From Eucommia ulmoides (taxonomy: Eukaryota; Streptophyta; Magnoliopsida; Garryales; Eucommiaceae): a stretch of DNA of 64,000 nt. Below the pieces are notes generated by a model. That model was given only the letters and a program-made list of their open reading frames with translations, was not told the origin of the DNA and made no database searches. The DNA is taken from assembly GCA_016647705.1 (NCBI GenBank), contig CM028326.1, forward strand, positions 30,081,401 through 30,145,400. The letters are read 5' to 3'. The number at the start of each line of letters is the position of its first letter. Position 1 is the first letter of the stretch. Both the position numbers and the translations under genes were made by a program. Below are positions 11,861-23,705 of the stretch, in pieces.

Positions 11861-12022
11861 TCATATCTTCGTCATGTATATCTTACATCCTTTAGGTATT
11901 CTTCATCAAATCTTCTTCTTAATCAAAATACATGGAATAATAAATTTGAAACACTCGATTAAATCATTAGTTTCACTAAAAATATCAACATTTAATTGTT
12001 CATCAAAACGTTGGACTCAACA

Positions 12023-12287
12023 ATCTTCCTTTTTCTTTTTCTTTTTTATGATGAAAATTAACTTTGATGTTTTCTTCAAAATATTTTTAATAAAGAGTTG
12101 AATTGAAAAATATTTTTAACACAGAAAATAAAGAGTTTTCCAGTCGATTCGATCAACCAACAAAAGAGGTTGGTGAACAAACGAAACAATGGCTTGTGTG
12201 ATGAAGCTACGAGTCCATTCGGTAAACCGATAAACGTGTGGGTTGACTAACGAGAATAGTGACAAGAAAGAAATTGAGAAAGGAGAC
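12023..12287 (+). repeat. Junction segment repeating the B1 end
   Basis: 12075-12287 repeats 8750-8974, including 'gttgaattgaaaaa' and the terminal 'gagac'. A short T-rich filler (12023-12074) joins it to B2. The unit [B1 end + antisense B] therefore occurs twice in tandem (8750-12022 and 12075-14588). Confidence 0.6.
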
Positions 12288-14588
12288 TATTGGCCCAAAG
12301 AGCTATGCGAGAGGAGGAGGGTGAATTGCGTTGTTACTAAAAATAAACAATTAATTCCTTTAAACACAAATACTCAATTTTCCTAAATAGATTATTATCA
12401 TTTTACACAGCAGATATATGTTAAATACCAAGTGCAAACCCAAACATAATATAAAAAATAAATCAATGTAGCACACAACTGTATCCTGATTTGGCAAACT
12501 ACTCTTACCTACATCTAGTTCCCCAAGCTCCACAGAGATTTGTAATCCACTAAGCCCTTGATTACATTCCCATGAGGAACCAAACTCTTACAATATCGAT
12601 TTGTTTTCACAAACTCAGAATCAACATTTACAATTATCTTTTTCACAAGCTTAGGAAAAACTCTATATTCTTACCAAACTCAAGACTAATATAATTCTAT
12701 TATAGGAAGTATCAAAACTTAATCATTTTAACAGGCTAAAGATCAAACCTATTACTCTCTCACTTATCCTTTTCACAGGTTTAGGATGAACCTTTATAAT
12801 CACTCTTTAATTCAATTACAGGTTGAATCAACACCTAGTTCTTTTCAAGGGAAAATAATAACCTAATCTTTTTGCAGGAGAAAAATCAAACTCTAATTTT
12901 TTTCATAGTAAAAAGACCAAAACCTAGTTATCCTGATTGGACACCGAGCCAAATGTGTCTAACTCACTCAAACTCACAAATACAAAAAATAAAAGTTTTA
13001 TCTCATAAGGAAGCTTCTATCACCTCAATAAAAATATGCTCAATTAATAGCCCAAATAAATAATACGTGATAGATACAATGTGAGGTTAATGAATTTTGA
13101 TTAAATAATAATGTGGGTAGCACAAATAAAGGACATAATCAAATATTAAAAAAATAAAAAAAGTTTTAAAAAGACTTTTGAGATTTAAGTTCAAAAATAA
13201 TTTTTCTAATAATCCTAAACTAAGTAATCAAGAAAATATAAATCTCAGAAAGCAAATAATAAAACTTTAAAGGATCTCACCGAAATTCACCGAAGACAAG
13301 AATAATATTGCAATTAGAACTTAAACTGGTGACACAAATCGCAAGTGCTTTAGATCAAAAACGTTCATAGGAATTTCTCTAAAAAATATCAGCAATATAT
13401 TTCAATCTTAGAAAGCTTAGAATTGATGTTATTTATGCGTATAATTTAATTCCCCTAGGTTTTATTAAATAGACTTGAAATTAGACCTCCAACGAGTATT
13501 TGTCAATAGATATGCTTTTAAATGAGATACTAAGTCCCCATGTAACAAATCCTATCATTTTAGGTATGTTTCACTTAAAAATATCTTTCAAATCTCACAT
13601 TTAAGTCCATAAAACTATTCCCAATTTAAAACCATAGAAATAAGAAGTATTAAACCATTTAAATTAAGAAAATCTCTAAATATACGAACCATATCAATTG
13701 GCATTACTAAATAGATTGTTCATAGTTGAAATACATTCAAATCCCCAACATCTCTCTCTTGGAATAAAAAAAAAATGGATAATTGTTTTTCCAAGAGATC
13801 GAATCAGTCGAATCTCGAATTGAAGCAGTTGATTGACCGACTTGCCCCATTCGGTTAACTGACTATGCTAGGCTATATTTTAGTTGTTGGCATAATACAT
13901 ATTTGGTTGACTGATCATACCTGGACGGTTGACCATATTGATCAATGTGTTTTCAATTTTTATTATTTTATCTACTGGCTCATTCGGTTGACTAACCCTC
14001 TTAATTCAGTTGACCAATTGGATCAGTGTAGTCACTTCCTTGCCCATTTTAGCCATTGTTTCAAATGGTTCACTGCTTTCTTTTCTTGGTTAACTGATTG
14101 GATCAGTAGGACTCTGTTTTAGCTCTCAAAACTCATTGTTTTAATTAGTCAACTAATTACTTTTTTCAGTTAACCGAATTAACTCGAAAACACATTTTTT
14201 TATACTTTAAAATACATTTTTCAATTAGTTTAATTTATCAAAATAATTTCACATAAGAAGTACATATAATATCTCATTTTAGGATCTTAAATTTATTACT
14301 TTTTATCATGACACACATAAAATTAACTTATTTTAATTGCCGTGCTTGATCATAACTCATGTTGCATTAAAAGTATAAATATAAAGAGTTGTTTTCACTT
14401 ATTTTTCTTTAGCATTTTCCAAACTCTTCCTATCTTCATCTTGTATATCTTGCACCCTTTATGTCTTATTAATCAAATCTTTTTCTTAATCAAATACTTG
14501 AAATTATAATTCTGAAACACTCAATAAAGTCATTAGTTTTACCAAAAATAGCTATACTTAATTGTTCATCAAAATCTTGGATTTAAGA
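12288..14588 (-). mobile_element. Family B copy B3, antisense
   Basis: Starts 'tattggccc' and ends 'ggatttaaga' on the plus strand. At 2301 bp it is close to B5 (2309 bp), so probably near full length. It lacks MITE 1 and the 563 bp duplication, which makes it the reference for the unmodified form. After its end come the bases gaaac (14589-14593). With gagac at 8970-8974 they form a candidate 5 bp TSD around the whole antisense block. No open frame of interest. Confidence 0.62.
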
Positions 14589-16079
14589 GAAACTACTGGC
14601 CAAATCGGTCAACTGATCAAAGTAGCAGTCGATTGATCATAAGGTGGCAACGATCAACTTTTGGACCGTTACAAAAGCCAGTCAACCAGCATATATGGGC
14701 TTGGATTCAATCAACTTGACTGTTTTTGTTTTCGTGATCTTTTACCAAAATCCTATGGTTTAAAAAATTAGAAACATAGATTTTTTTGGGGATTTGAGTA
14801 TATTGCTATTATATATCTTATATCAGTAAAATCCTATTAAATTGGTCTATATATTAATCGATATTATAAATTGAAGTAGTGAAACTACTTTCTATATTTA
14901 AGAGTTTTGAATTTAAAAAGTTTGAAGGACCAAATCAATCTTTTCTAAGTGTATTTTTAAGTGAAATATGCTTATTTTGATAATATATTATATATGGAGT
15001 CTTAGAGTGTCATTTTCAGTCCTATCTTTTAGAAACTAGCTGTTATAGGCTTAGTTTGAATTCTATATAACGAGACCTGCGTTTTCAAGTTTAATGAACC
15101 TTTGCTTTAAAGAGGTTGAGATTTTGTTGAAGTATTTTAAAGAGTGTTATTTTGAAGGAGTTCTTGATCTAAGCATACAAAAGTTTTCATCACTGGTTTT
15201 GCTCTTCACTGAGCTATCTTATCTGTTTTCAAGAAATCTCGGTGAGAACTTTTTAAGGTGATTTATGTGTTTTTCTTATATTATCTAATTAATAACTTCA
15301 AATATTTTTGTTAGAAAAATAGTTTTCTGGTTTGTATTACTTGAATATCTTACGAAACAATTTTTTCCTACTGAATCTGATTACATATTATTTGTGGTTT
15401 AAATTGAGTTCAATCATATGTGTTTCTTACATAAATTCTATCACTCAATATTTAGGACATTAATTGAGTATAATTATTTTGAAGTGATAGAAGTTTCAGT
15501 GAGAAGAAACAATTGATTTTTATGTATTTGTAAGAAAGAGTGGACTAAACACGGGGTAGATAGGATTTGATCTTTAGCTTATGAAAATGATTATATTTGA
15601 TCTTTAATTTATTAAAATGATTAGGTTTTAATTCTTCTTGTAATAGAATTGAGATACTCTTTAATTTAAAAAAAAAAAAAAAAAAAGGTTCTTCTTGAGC
15701 CTATGAAAAGGTAAAAGTGTAACGGTTTGATTTTGAGCTTACAAAAAGAATTAGTTTAGTCCTGAACTGGTGTAAAGAATTGTAAGGGTTTAATTTATAC
15801 CTGTGAATGGAATCAAGGGATTAGTGGATTGTGAAAGCCTTGTGGAGCTTGAGGAACTGAACGTAGCTAAGAGTAACTTCCCGAAACTAGGATAAATTGT
15901 TGTGTGCTACATATCTATTTTTGTTATTTGGTTGTACACTTAGTTAAATGTGTTTCGACTGTAATACAAGATAATAATCAATTAGAAAAATTGATAACTT
16001 GGGTTTTGATAATTTAATTGTTTAAAATTGTATCACTTCCTAGTTCACCTTCTTTCTCAGGTAGATTTGTGGGTTGGAT
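14589..16079 (+). mobile_element. Family B fragment B4 (3' part, sense)
   Basis: The complement of 'gctccaca...ctaagccc' in B3 appears near 15800-15860 here ('ggattagtggattgtgaaagcc', 'tgtggagcttgagg'), showing the opposite orientation. Contains a degenerate ~35 bp tandem series ('gatctttagcttatgaaaa' type, 15560-15800). Ends near 16079, where the satellite resumes at 'ggataagcaattt'. Confidence 0.55.
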
Positions 16080-17010
16080 AAGCAATTTTAGGCCTAATAC
16101 AAAAAAGCATAATTTGAACAGCTAAAGAAGTTAAAATTGGGTTTAGTGTCAAAAATTACCTAGGGTTTTATTAGCATGAAACTCGAGCGTTTGAGCTAAT
16201 TAGATATTGAAACAAGTAGGAAGAAACAACTAAATTTTGTTGAGCAATTAAGAATTTATGTGAAATATTAGAATTTGAATTGTGTTAGGTGTCCCAAATA
16301 TCCATTAGGGTCCGATTGGTGCAAAACTCGAGGGTGGACATCTCCTCGAACAACAATACTTGTTGGATTAAAAAACATGAATTTAGATAAACAATATAGC
16401 ATTTTTCCAAAATTTTTAGAAATTGAACACTTGAAAAAGTTAAAATCAGGTTGGGTATCCAAAATGTCCACATGGGGTTTGATAATTAGAAAGTAATTGA
16501 CGGGTTAGTAGTGCCCCAATTAACATAAATCGTTTCAGAGTAGAAGTTTACCATTTATGCCAAATGATAAAATTCGTATACTGAAATAATTAAACATGAT
16601 TTTTAAAATGGCCATATGAGATCAGATTGGTACGGAACTCAGTAGTTAGTGTCATCCTGATCGTTATTATATGTCAAAAGAAACTAAATCAATTTGAATA
16701 AGCAATTTAGGATTCATATGAAAATGTAGAATTACTTAGAGAAGTTAAAATCGGGTTGAGTGTAAAAAATGGTCAAACAATGTCCAGTTGACACAAAACC
16801 AAGAGTTAGAGTTTCCCCAACTACTAAGAGTTACGGAAATAAGTGGAAGTGAATTTGCACAAGAGGTTTACAATTTACAAAAAAGTATAATTTTAACATT
16901 TGAAGAATTAAAAACAACTTGGGTATCCAAAAAAGGACCAAATAAGGTCTGATTGGTGCAAAACTAGAGAATTAAAACTGCCTAAAACACTAAGACTTAG
17001 TGAAACAAAA
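16080..17010 (+). repeat. Satellite-like array, right part
   Basis: About five or six monomers. The landmark '(g)gtgtccaaaat' or its variants lies near 16288, 16452, 16605, 16757 and 16919, giving spacings of about 155-165 bp. Divergence between monomers is high. Confidence 0.7.
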
Positions 17011-18884
17011 TCATGAACAATTGAATCAACAATTTTATTTTTATTTTTTTGTCATAGTTAAGATAGGAAAATGTACCTGGAAAAGAAAAAAAAAAAAAAA
17101 GAATTAACAAAAACAAATTGAAAAATAGCAACTAATTGAAATTAAATCCTAACTAAACACGATCATCATATAAAACTATAAAATTAACAATGAAAGCGAA
17201 CATGGAAAGCGAACAAATAAAAAATATAAAAAAAACACAAAAACAAATAAAAATAGTTAAAACAGAAAGGACAAATTGCCAAATACATAAGGCATTGTGG
17301 ATTAAAAAAAATTAGAAATTATTTTGAATGAAAATAAGACTATTCAATTATATGGAGTTTTGAGTGGCCAATAGATAAAAAATAAAAAAAATAAAAGAAC
17401 ATAAACTAAATTTGAGAATCAATGAATAATGTAACCACCATCAGTGTTGGAATTGGAGTAGAGTAACCATAAACAACTTGCGTGAGCCTACAGAGCCAGT
17501 AAAACCTATCCATAATACCTGTTCCAAATAATCTAAAACTAAAAAACAAATAGAAATAAAGATGGATTAAAGAACAAAGAAACATAAGGGTATGTTTGTC
17601 TAGAGAAAAAAAAAAGGGGTAAAAAATTGTTAATCCATTTTAAATCCATGTAAGATCACACTCGATATTAAAAAAACAAAAACAAAAAAAAAAGAATATC
17701 ACAAAGTTCACACATACCACCAGATGCTATCACTAACATCATCTGGCAGCCCCTTTGTAATCATTACTATTTTTTTTATTTTTATTTTTTTATTCCTAAC
17801 AATGACATAAATTCAACCAAAATAAATAAATAATGAAGAATGAATTTAACCTAATAACACTTCTTATAGAGTTATTAAACTAGACAGGAAAAATGTAAAA
17901 ATTAGTTTTTAAAAAATAAAAAACGTTAGATGTTGATGTTAGAAACTAAAAATAAATAAAATTAATTTTATTTTTACTTATTTTTAATTATTTATTTATT
18001 TTGCTTTTTAGTTGACTATCCATGGGCAGTATAAATATTTTCAGAAAAAACATGCCCAAGAAATCATAATACTGAAGCACTCAAATCTCAGATCGCATCA
18101 CCAATGTCTATTCACTAAGGAAAATCCATGGGATTGAAATGGTGGGACAACCTTATATTTAACTCGAAGAGTAGTTCCGTGGATAAATTATTGGATTTTT
18201 GTAATTTAATCTTCCAAATTTGCGTGAACTATTAAAAAAACCCTAAACTAGTCTAATTAAATTTTTGGCCCTCTAAAACACTAAATAGTCTTCTCTTTAA
18301 ATTAACCAATATCTATGTTTCACCTTCAATTTTCAAATTATGTCATTCTACAAAATCTACAACTATTGAAATAAAAATAAAAAGTCCATTAAATTATAAA
18401 ACAAACTGTGTCTAAAGAAATTAATATTACAAATGTTTCTAATGTTAAAAAAAATTAAAAAATATCATTTTAATGTACAATTCTCGCTCTTTATGATATA
18501 CAGGTTGTAATTTTCTTATTTTTTTTTTTACAAATTTGTGAATGTTCACACCACTATGAACTATCATTTGAGTATGTGAATATGGAGTAGAGCATTGTTA
18601 GTTTTTAAATATGTACATGAATGTGTACTTTGTTACCGGTTTTGGGTACTAAAATGGGTACATTCTATTATTCATATTTGTGGGCTTTTTGCAAACATTC
18701 ACACTGAAAATCAATTTATTGTGCCTGAGTAGGTGAATATTTGCATCTATGACTTCTCTTAACGATAAAAATCAAATTGTTAATGTGAAACATTCAAAAT
18801 TTGCACTCCATTTGAATGATGTGAACATTCGTATTCTTTGGTTATAATTTGTTGCAATATTAAATTTTACTCAAGTATTAAAAT
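17011..18884. other. AT-rich stretch, nothing recognised
   Basis: Low-complexity AT-rich DNA with many A-runs and no convincing open frame, terminal repeat or RNA gene on either strand. Recurring words such as 'gtgaatgttcaca' and 'aacattcacactgaaaat' (18530-18790) hint at an old palindromic or subterminal repeat but are too degenerate to define an element. Confidence 0.5.
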
Positions 18885-19030
18885 TCTATTCTTTTTGCAA
18901 AATTCCTAAGCCGCTTATCCAAATTCTCTTTCATTTCTTCCTATAAGTCTTAGTGGTCGTGACATTACTAAACCTTGAGTTTCGTACCAATCAAACCATA
19001 TTTTGTCCTTTGGAGCCATGAAAATACAAA
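18885..19030 (-). repeat. Single satellite monomer, antisense
   Basis: The reverse complement reads 'aaactcaaggtttagtaatg' and 'atttggataagcggctta', matching the monomers at 16080-17010 in inverted orientation. It abuts the 3' end of copia element C1. Confidence 0.6.
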
Positions 19031-19043
19031 GAATATAGGTATT

Positions 19044-19515
19044 TGACTATTAATAAAAATTACATCATCATAGGAATTGATACAAAAATATTTACGTGGT
19101 AAAACCCTCAATTAATTTGAGGGAAACATCTATAGACAAGAAAGAAGGATTTCACTATTAGCAAGGATTTTACGACTTCTCTTTATAAATAAGGAGAGAA
19201 CAAAGACAACTCTCTCTTGAAATAGGAGAATACAAATCTCTCTATACAAAATAGGAGAAACTAATAAATAACTATAAGGGAGAATACTTTAGGAAAAACT
19301 TATGATTTTCTCTCTAAGGTTTGGAATGATTTCTTCTGCAACATCTCCCCCTATTTATAAGGGGAGAGTGCAAATAATGCTTCAACAAAGGTGTGCACAG
19401 TGGAAGAACAAATCTTCCACCAATATATGGTTTGCCCACAATTATTGACAAAGTAAGTGAAGCCAAAATGGTTTTACCCTATTTCAATAAAAGTGGTTCA
19501 CCTACTTCATTGACA
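19044..19515 (-). repeat. C1 3' LTR
   Basis: On the minus strand it begins TGTCAATGAAG directly after the polypurine tract 'taagtgggaga' (19516-19527) and ends AGTCA, giving short inverted ends TGTCA..AGTCA, 472 bp. It holds 'ttacgtggtaaaaccctc', a type of sequence common near copia LTR ends. No second LTR remains in the window, so the upstream limit is inferred from terminal bases. Confidence 0.6.
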
Positions 19516-19574
19516 TTCTCCCACTTAAAGCAATTTGGGCTATCCTTTTATACTTTCTGATCTTACCAGTCCAT

Positions 19575-20774
19575 GCTGCTCATATTTCTAATAGACCATA
19601 GGAAGATCTGCACCATGTAAACTTGTCAACATTGGTTGGCTTTGTCATAACATTTGTTAGGTTGTCTTTGGTGTGAATCTTCTATATATCCACACTTCCT
19701 TTTTCTACTACTTCTCGAACAAAATGATATTAAACGCCTATGTGCTTTGTCCTCGAATGAAATGCTAGATTCCTTGCGATATGCAAGACACTCTGACTGT
19801 CACAAAACAAAGGAATCTTCTTCTGCTTGTGCCCAAGTTCTTCCATTAACCTATGTACCTATACTACTTCCTTGCAAGCTTGTGTAGCTGTCATGTATTC
19901 AACTTTTGTTGTAAATAAATCTACAACAGTCTGTAACTTGGATACCCAGCTCACTACTCCTCCTGCAAGTGTGAACACATAGCTTGTAGTGGATTTTCTT
20001 TTATCAAGATCACCCACAAAATCTCAATCGACATAGTTTTTGACAATGAATTATGATCCTCCATAACATAATGCAGCATCAAAGGTTCCCTTGATGTATC
20101 TTAGGAAGCTCTTAACATCATTCTAATGCTCTCTACCAGGATTCGCCATGTACCGACTAACCATTTCCAATTACTTGAGTAATATCTGGTCTAGTACATA
20201 TCATAGCGAACATAAGGCTTCCCACCGCTGATGCATACGGTACTCGAGACATTTCCATCATCTCCACTTCACTGCTAGGACATATTCTTGAGGATAATTT
20301 GTAATTGGCAAGAAGAGGGGTAGAAATTGGCTTAAAATCTTGCATGTTGAAGCGGCGCAAGATTTTCTTGATGTAATTCTTCTGATAAAGATAAAATTTC
20401 CTGTCTTTTTCGTCTCTGTGAATTTACATCCCTAAAATATTTTTTACGGGTCTTGAATCCTTTATATCAAACTCCCTAGCTAACGGTGCCTTCAATTCTT
20501 GAACTCGATCTTTGTTGAGGCCTACGACCAATATGTCGTCCACATACAATAGCAGAATGATAAAATCATCTTCTCTAAACCTCTTGTAAATATGTACAAT
20601 GGTCTGAACTCAGTCTGTTGTAGTCGAGGCTAATTATGAAGGAATCAAATCTCTTGTACCAACACCTTAGCACCTGCTTTAGACCGTATAGAGATTTGGT
20701 TAACATGCAAACCAAGTTTTCTTTCATTTTTCTTCAAATCCTTCAAGTTGGAGCATATAGATATCTTCTTCAAG
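19575..20774 (-). pseudogene. C1 Pol, C-terminal part: RT end and RNase H
   Basis: The minus strand encodes the distal reverse transcriptase and the RNase H domain of a copia polyprotein. 'EDIYMLQ.EGFEEK' (about 20735-20770) precedes the catalytic YVDD motif at 20535-20546. Then come 'KPISTPL' and 'VPYASAVGSLM' (20157-20360), usual copia words between RT and RNase H. The RNase H part includes 'KVEYM' near 19890, where the usual residues are TEAEY, and 'FCDSQSVLHIA'. RT would copy element RNA into DNA in the particle, and RNase H would remove the RNA strand. Several stops and at least two frame changes are present. The N-terminal part of RT lies beyond element E at 27706-28010. Confidence 0.85.
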
Positions 20775-20779
20775 TTCTT

Positions 20780-22143
20780 TGACTAGTTGAAAATACTTAT
20801 CTACTTCTAAGTCAAATTTTGTAGTTTTTGAGTGTTTTAGTAATAGTTTATTGCATTTTTGTTTGTTTTTATGTAAATCAGGTGTAGAGACGTAATTGAG
20901 TAATAAACAAGAGAAGCAGTGGAAAAACGGTGACAAAACGGTGAAAGAAACAAGGTTTCAAGATAGCAAACCCACCAACACAGCGGTTATGCCACCGCCG
21001 AGGCGGTGGTGATGTAGGGACAATTGTGCAGAAGTCACCGCCAAGGCGTTAAAAGTCCAGAGAGCTCAAATTTATCTTCACCGTTGTAGCGTTGAAGGGA
21101 ATCGACTTACTCACCGCCACGGCGGTGACTCTGTGCAGAAAATATCTATTTTCTAGATATTTTGAAGCCTTTTATTTAAATCCCTTTCTCCCCCATTTGT
21201 CAGGGGACGTCCCTAACATTAGACATTTGATCTTAAGCCTATTTTGGAGAGCCCAAAGAGGAGATTCAACATTTGGAGAAGAGGAAACACTTACAGATCG
21301 ATCTTTAGCGACAGTGGACCACTCCACTTCAAAATTTGATATTTCTTTCTTTGTTTCAATCTTTATAACTTAACGTTTTATTGTGAATGATGATGAATCC
21401 CTTTTGTTTTAATGTTTCAATGGCTAAGGTCATGGTAGGCTAGATAAATATTATCTAGGGATCGATGTAGTTCATGTAAATACACGTTTGATTGAATATA
21501 TCTTTCTTTAACGATTGTTTATCTAAATCCGATTGTGTTTACCATTTTATTACAATTTTAATATGCTTGTTAAGGTACTAGGGTTGGTTTTGAGAATACG
21601 GGGTTTGACATTTGGGAGAGGTAACCCCGGATTCGGATTTGGGTAAATACAACGCAATGATCTAATAACCCAGGAGGGAGTTAGAAAGTGTGCAATCCAT
21701 GAGGTTAGGTCAAGACTCATGTGACTTAGAGTCGTTAAGACATTGAGGGGGACTTCTTCGTAGATGCGAAGTTGTATATTCACTAATCTTACACTCAGGA
21801 GAGGTGTTGAGTGAGTTTAAGATACCGAGATTATCAGATAGGATAAACACCGTTATCGTTAACTAAACGAAGTTAAACATGTATTAAGTGAATAAAATCA
21901 ATCCCTAGGTAATCCATTTAATTAGAAGTAACCCAATAGTTTTTAGTTTAACTTAGTTTTTAATTATTTAACTTCAAACATTTCTGGAATCATCAAGACA
22001 ATATAAGACTATGCAAATTGCGGTATTCAATCAATCAAACACGTTTCCCAGATGACGATATCCAATCGAAAGGTCCACTATATTAAAACTTGACCTCGTG
22101 CACTTGCGAGTATATTAAGACGTGAAAAAGAGATATGCTTCCA
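20780..22143 (+). repeat. Element E left (5') LTR
   Basis: 1364 bp, from 'tgactagttgaaaa' to 'atgcttcca'. The palindromes are of the CACCGCC..GGCGGTG subtype. Exact Evening Elements lie at 21139-21147 and, inverted, at 21155-21163. The downstream half shares 'gagaatacggggtttgaca' with the other LTRs of the group. Confidence 0.87.
20975..21163 (+). promoter_or_regulatory. Palindrome cluster plus inverted Evening Element pair, E left LTR
   Basis: Palindromes near 20992-21010 ('ccaccgccgaggcggtgg'), 21045-21060, 21079-21095 and 21112-21129 ('tcaccgccacggcggtga') are followed by AAAATATCT (21139-21147) and AGATATTTT (21155-21163) facing each other across seven bases. The right LTR keeps the same arrangement. 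Confidence 0.55.
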
Positions 22144-22149
22144 AGTTTT

Positions 22150-22167
22150 TGGCGCTGTTATAGGGTA
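22150..22167 (+). other. Primer-binding site of element E
   Basis: 'tggcgctgttatagggta' lies six bases after the left LTR end, in the same position and with the same 'tggcgc' start as in element A. Confidence 0.6.
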
Positions 22168-22278
22168 ACGGTGTTTTGATTTAGTATATTGCGACTAAGT
22201 GGTTGAATATTAATCCTGACAATTCTTTTGTTTTTTTTTCTTTCAAATTAATTTTTTTTTTAATTTATTTCATTTGTT

Positions 22279-22707
22279 GTGATCAATTCGTGTATACAAC
22301 GAAGAAGAAGTCTGGAATTCTTAACTCTTGATCCCGAGATCGAGCGTACCTTAAAAAGGATAATGAGAGAGAGAAGAAACCAACTTCAATCCATGAATCG
22401 AGATCCAATGGAGCATGCTATCCCAAATTCCCTATCCATAGGGGATTTTGGTGAAAAAAAATTAATGACACAGGAAGGTGTTATGGACTACGTCCTATCT
22501 GTGCAAGCTGTATTGAATGATGTACCAAAAGCCGTACCTAAAGCCATACCTAAAGCCGACACACCTTTTTCAGATAGTTCGGACCGTTCTGGGTCAAGCA
22601 AATTTTCCTTCGGCTCAGTCGAACTGGAATGTGATGAAGAGAGGATCAAATGCTATATCGGAAATGACAAGCAAGTTGTGGAGAGTATCTCTCTCGTTGA
22701 CGACTAA
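22279..22707 (+). CDS. Gag N-terminal-like ORF of element E
   Basis: An uninterrupted frame of 142 residues. Near the start, 'LEFLTLDPEIERTLKR' matches the 'r.LdfdpEIErTlrr.rke' opening typical of plant Athila/Tat-type gypsy Gag proteins. The rest is charged and serine-rich, with a short repeat of 'PKAVPKAIPKA' near residues 83-93 and no zinc knuckle. It lies about 110 bases after the primer site, the normal place for gag. It is far shorter than a full Gag, so it cannot build a particle alone; the element would depend on Gag from a relative. The product has no known activity in this form, and a start further upstream is possible. Confidence 0.6.
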   Translation: MINSCIQRRRSLEFLTLDPEIERTLKRIMRERRNQLQSMNRDPMEHAIPNSLSIGDFGEKKLMTQEGVMDYVLSVQAVLNDVPKAVPKAIPKADTPFSDSSDRSGSSKFSFGSVELECDEERIKCYIGNDKQVVESISLVDD

Positions 22708-23705
22708 TCTTGCAATTTGCTAAGTCCACCTGGGGACGGTAAATCAAGCGTACTTTTGATATGAAACTGAGGGTATGGTCTTGCCCGATTTTTGCTATTA
22801 CTTACTTTTTGGAGGTAGGAACGGTCTCGAAGCATGTTTGGAGGTGAATTGAGGAGTGTGGATACTCGAGGATGTGTTTTGCACTTAAAATCATTGAACT
22901 AGTGAACTGGAAGTGAATGGTGTAGAGCCTTTTGTGAAAACTTGAAGAAATAATGAAAAAAGCAGTAGGCAGTGAAACGCTTCACCGTCGAGGCGGTGAA
23001 ATTTCAGATTGCAATTTATTTTTTTTAAAAGGCGCTTCTCCGCCGAGGCGGTGAAACAACATAATGTTTGGATTTTAAAAAAAGGCTCTCTATCGCTGTG
23101 GCGGTGAAGCCTCTGTTCGATAAAAACCATCCCGCTCATTTAAACCACCATAACTACCTCTAAAATCCCAAATCTCTCTATTTTCATCCTCCCAAATCGT
23201 TTCCAACCCTCAAATCCATCATTCTATTTACAAAATTTGTGATTTCCACCACGAATCATCATCCGAAAATCAGTTTCCACCCCATTTTCGAATCCTAGGG
23301 TTTAAGGAACAAAATATGCGATTTCACCCATTTTCAATTGTTTGGACCGAAGTTTTTCAACAAGTACTTTGATCCTACATTTCATCTATTTGTTGAAATA
23401 TTTGGTTGATTTGCATATTTATATAAAAAATCATTGAATTTGGATTGTGCCCTAAACCCTTGAACCCCATTTTCGCATTTTCTTTATCTATGGGACTTCG
23501 GTTTGATTTTTGGTGATGAACAAGATTTCTATGGATTATTATATTGTGAGATACAAAATTGCATGCTACATTGTTCAAATTTTATTGAAACCATTGCGAT
23601 TGGTGTGTGCGTATTGAGATTGTGACGTGTGCTTGATGGTGTTGATTCGGGGGATTATTTTCCATTGTTCATATATGATTGGGTTGCCGTGTTTTGTGAT
23701 TGTGA
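22708..23705 (+). other. Non-coding internal stretch of E with extra palindromes
   Basis: No open frame. Contains three more palindromes outside the LTRs, near 22981-23000 ('ttcaccgtcgaggcggtgaa'), 23038-23056 and 23090-23108. It may be the leader of the ORF that follows. Confidence 0.5.

Larger units (their letters stand above)
8975..12022 (-). mobile_element. Family B copy B2, antisense
   Basis: Plus-strand ends are 'tgttggccc' and 'ggactcaaca', the reverse complement of the family termini TGTTGAACC...GGGCCAACA, which are TG..CA like an LTR. No coding region. It is enlarged by a hAT MITE (9562-10143) and a 563 bp tandem duplication (10735-11860), and lacks about 350 bp that B3 keeps at 12540-12900. 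GGTTGACCGA-type motifs recur in the distal half. Solo LTR is the likely nature, since B5 has 5 bp TSDs. Confidence 0.6.

Noticed and set aside
11775-12101. 108-codon frame on the plus strand in B2
   Set aside because: AT-rich, Phe/Ile/Leu-rich peptide without family features, lying over the B2 terminus and filler DNA.
16268-16496. Overlapping frames on both strands in the satellite
   Set aside because: They follow the satellite period and carry no conserved protein signal.
20975-21130. Regularly spaced palindromes resembling a CRISPR array
   Set aside because: Plant nuclear context, repeats of only 16 bp with variable spacing, located in LTRs; no cas genes.
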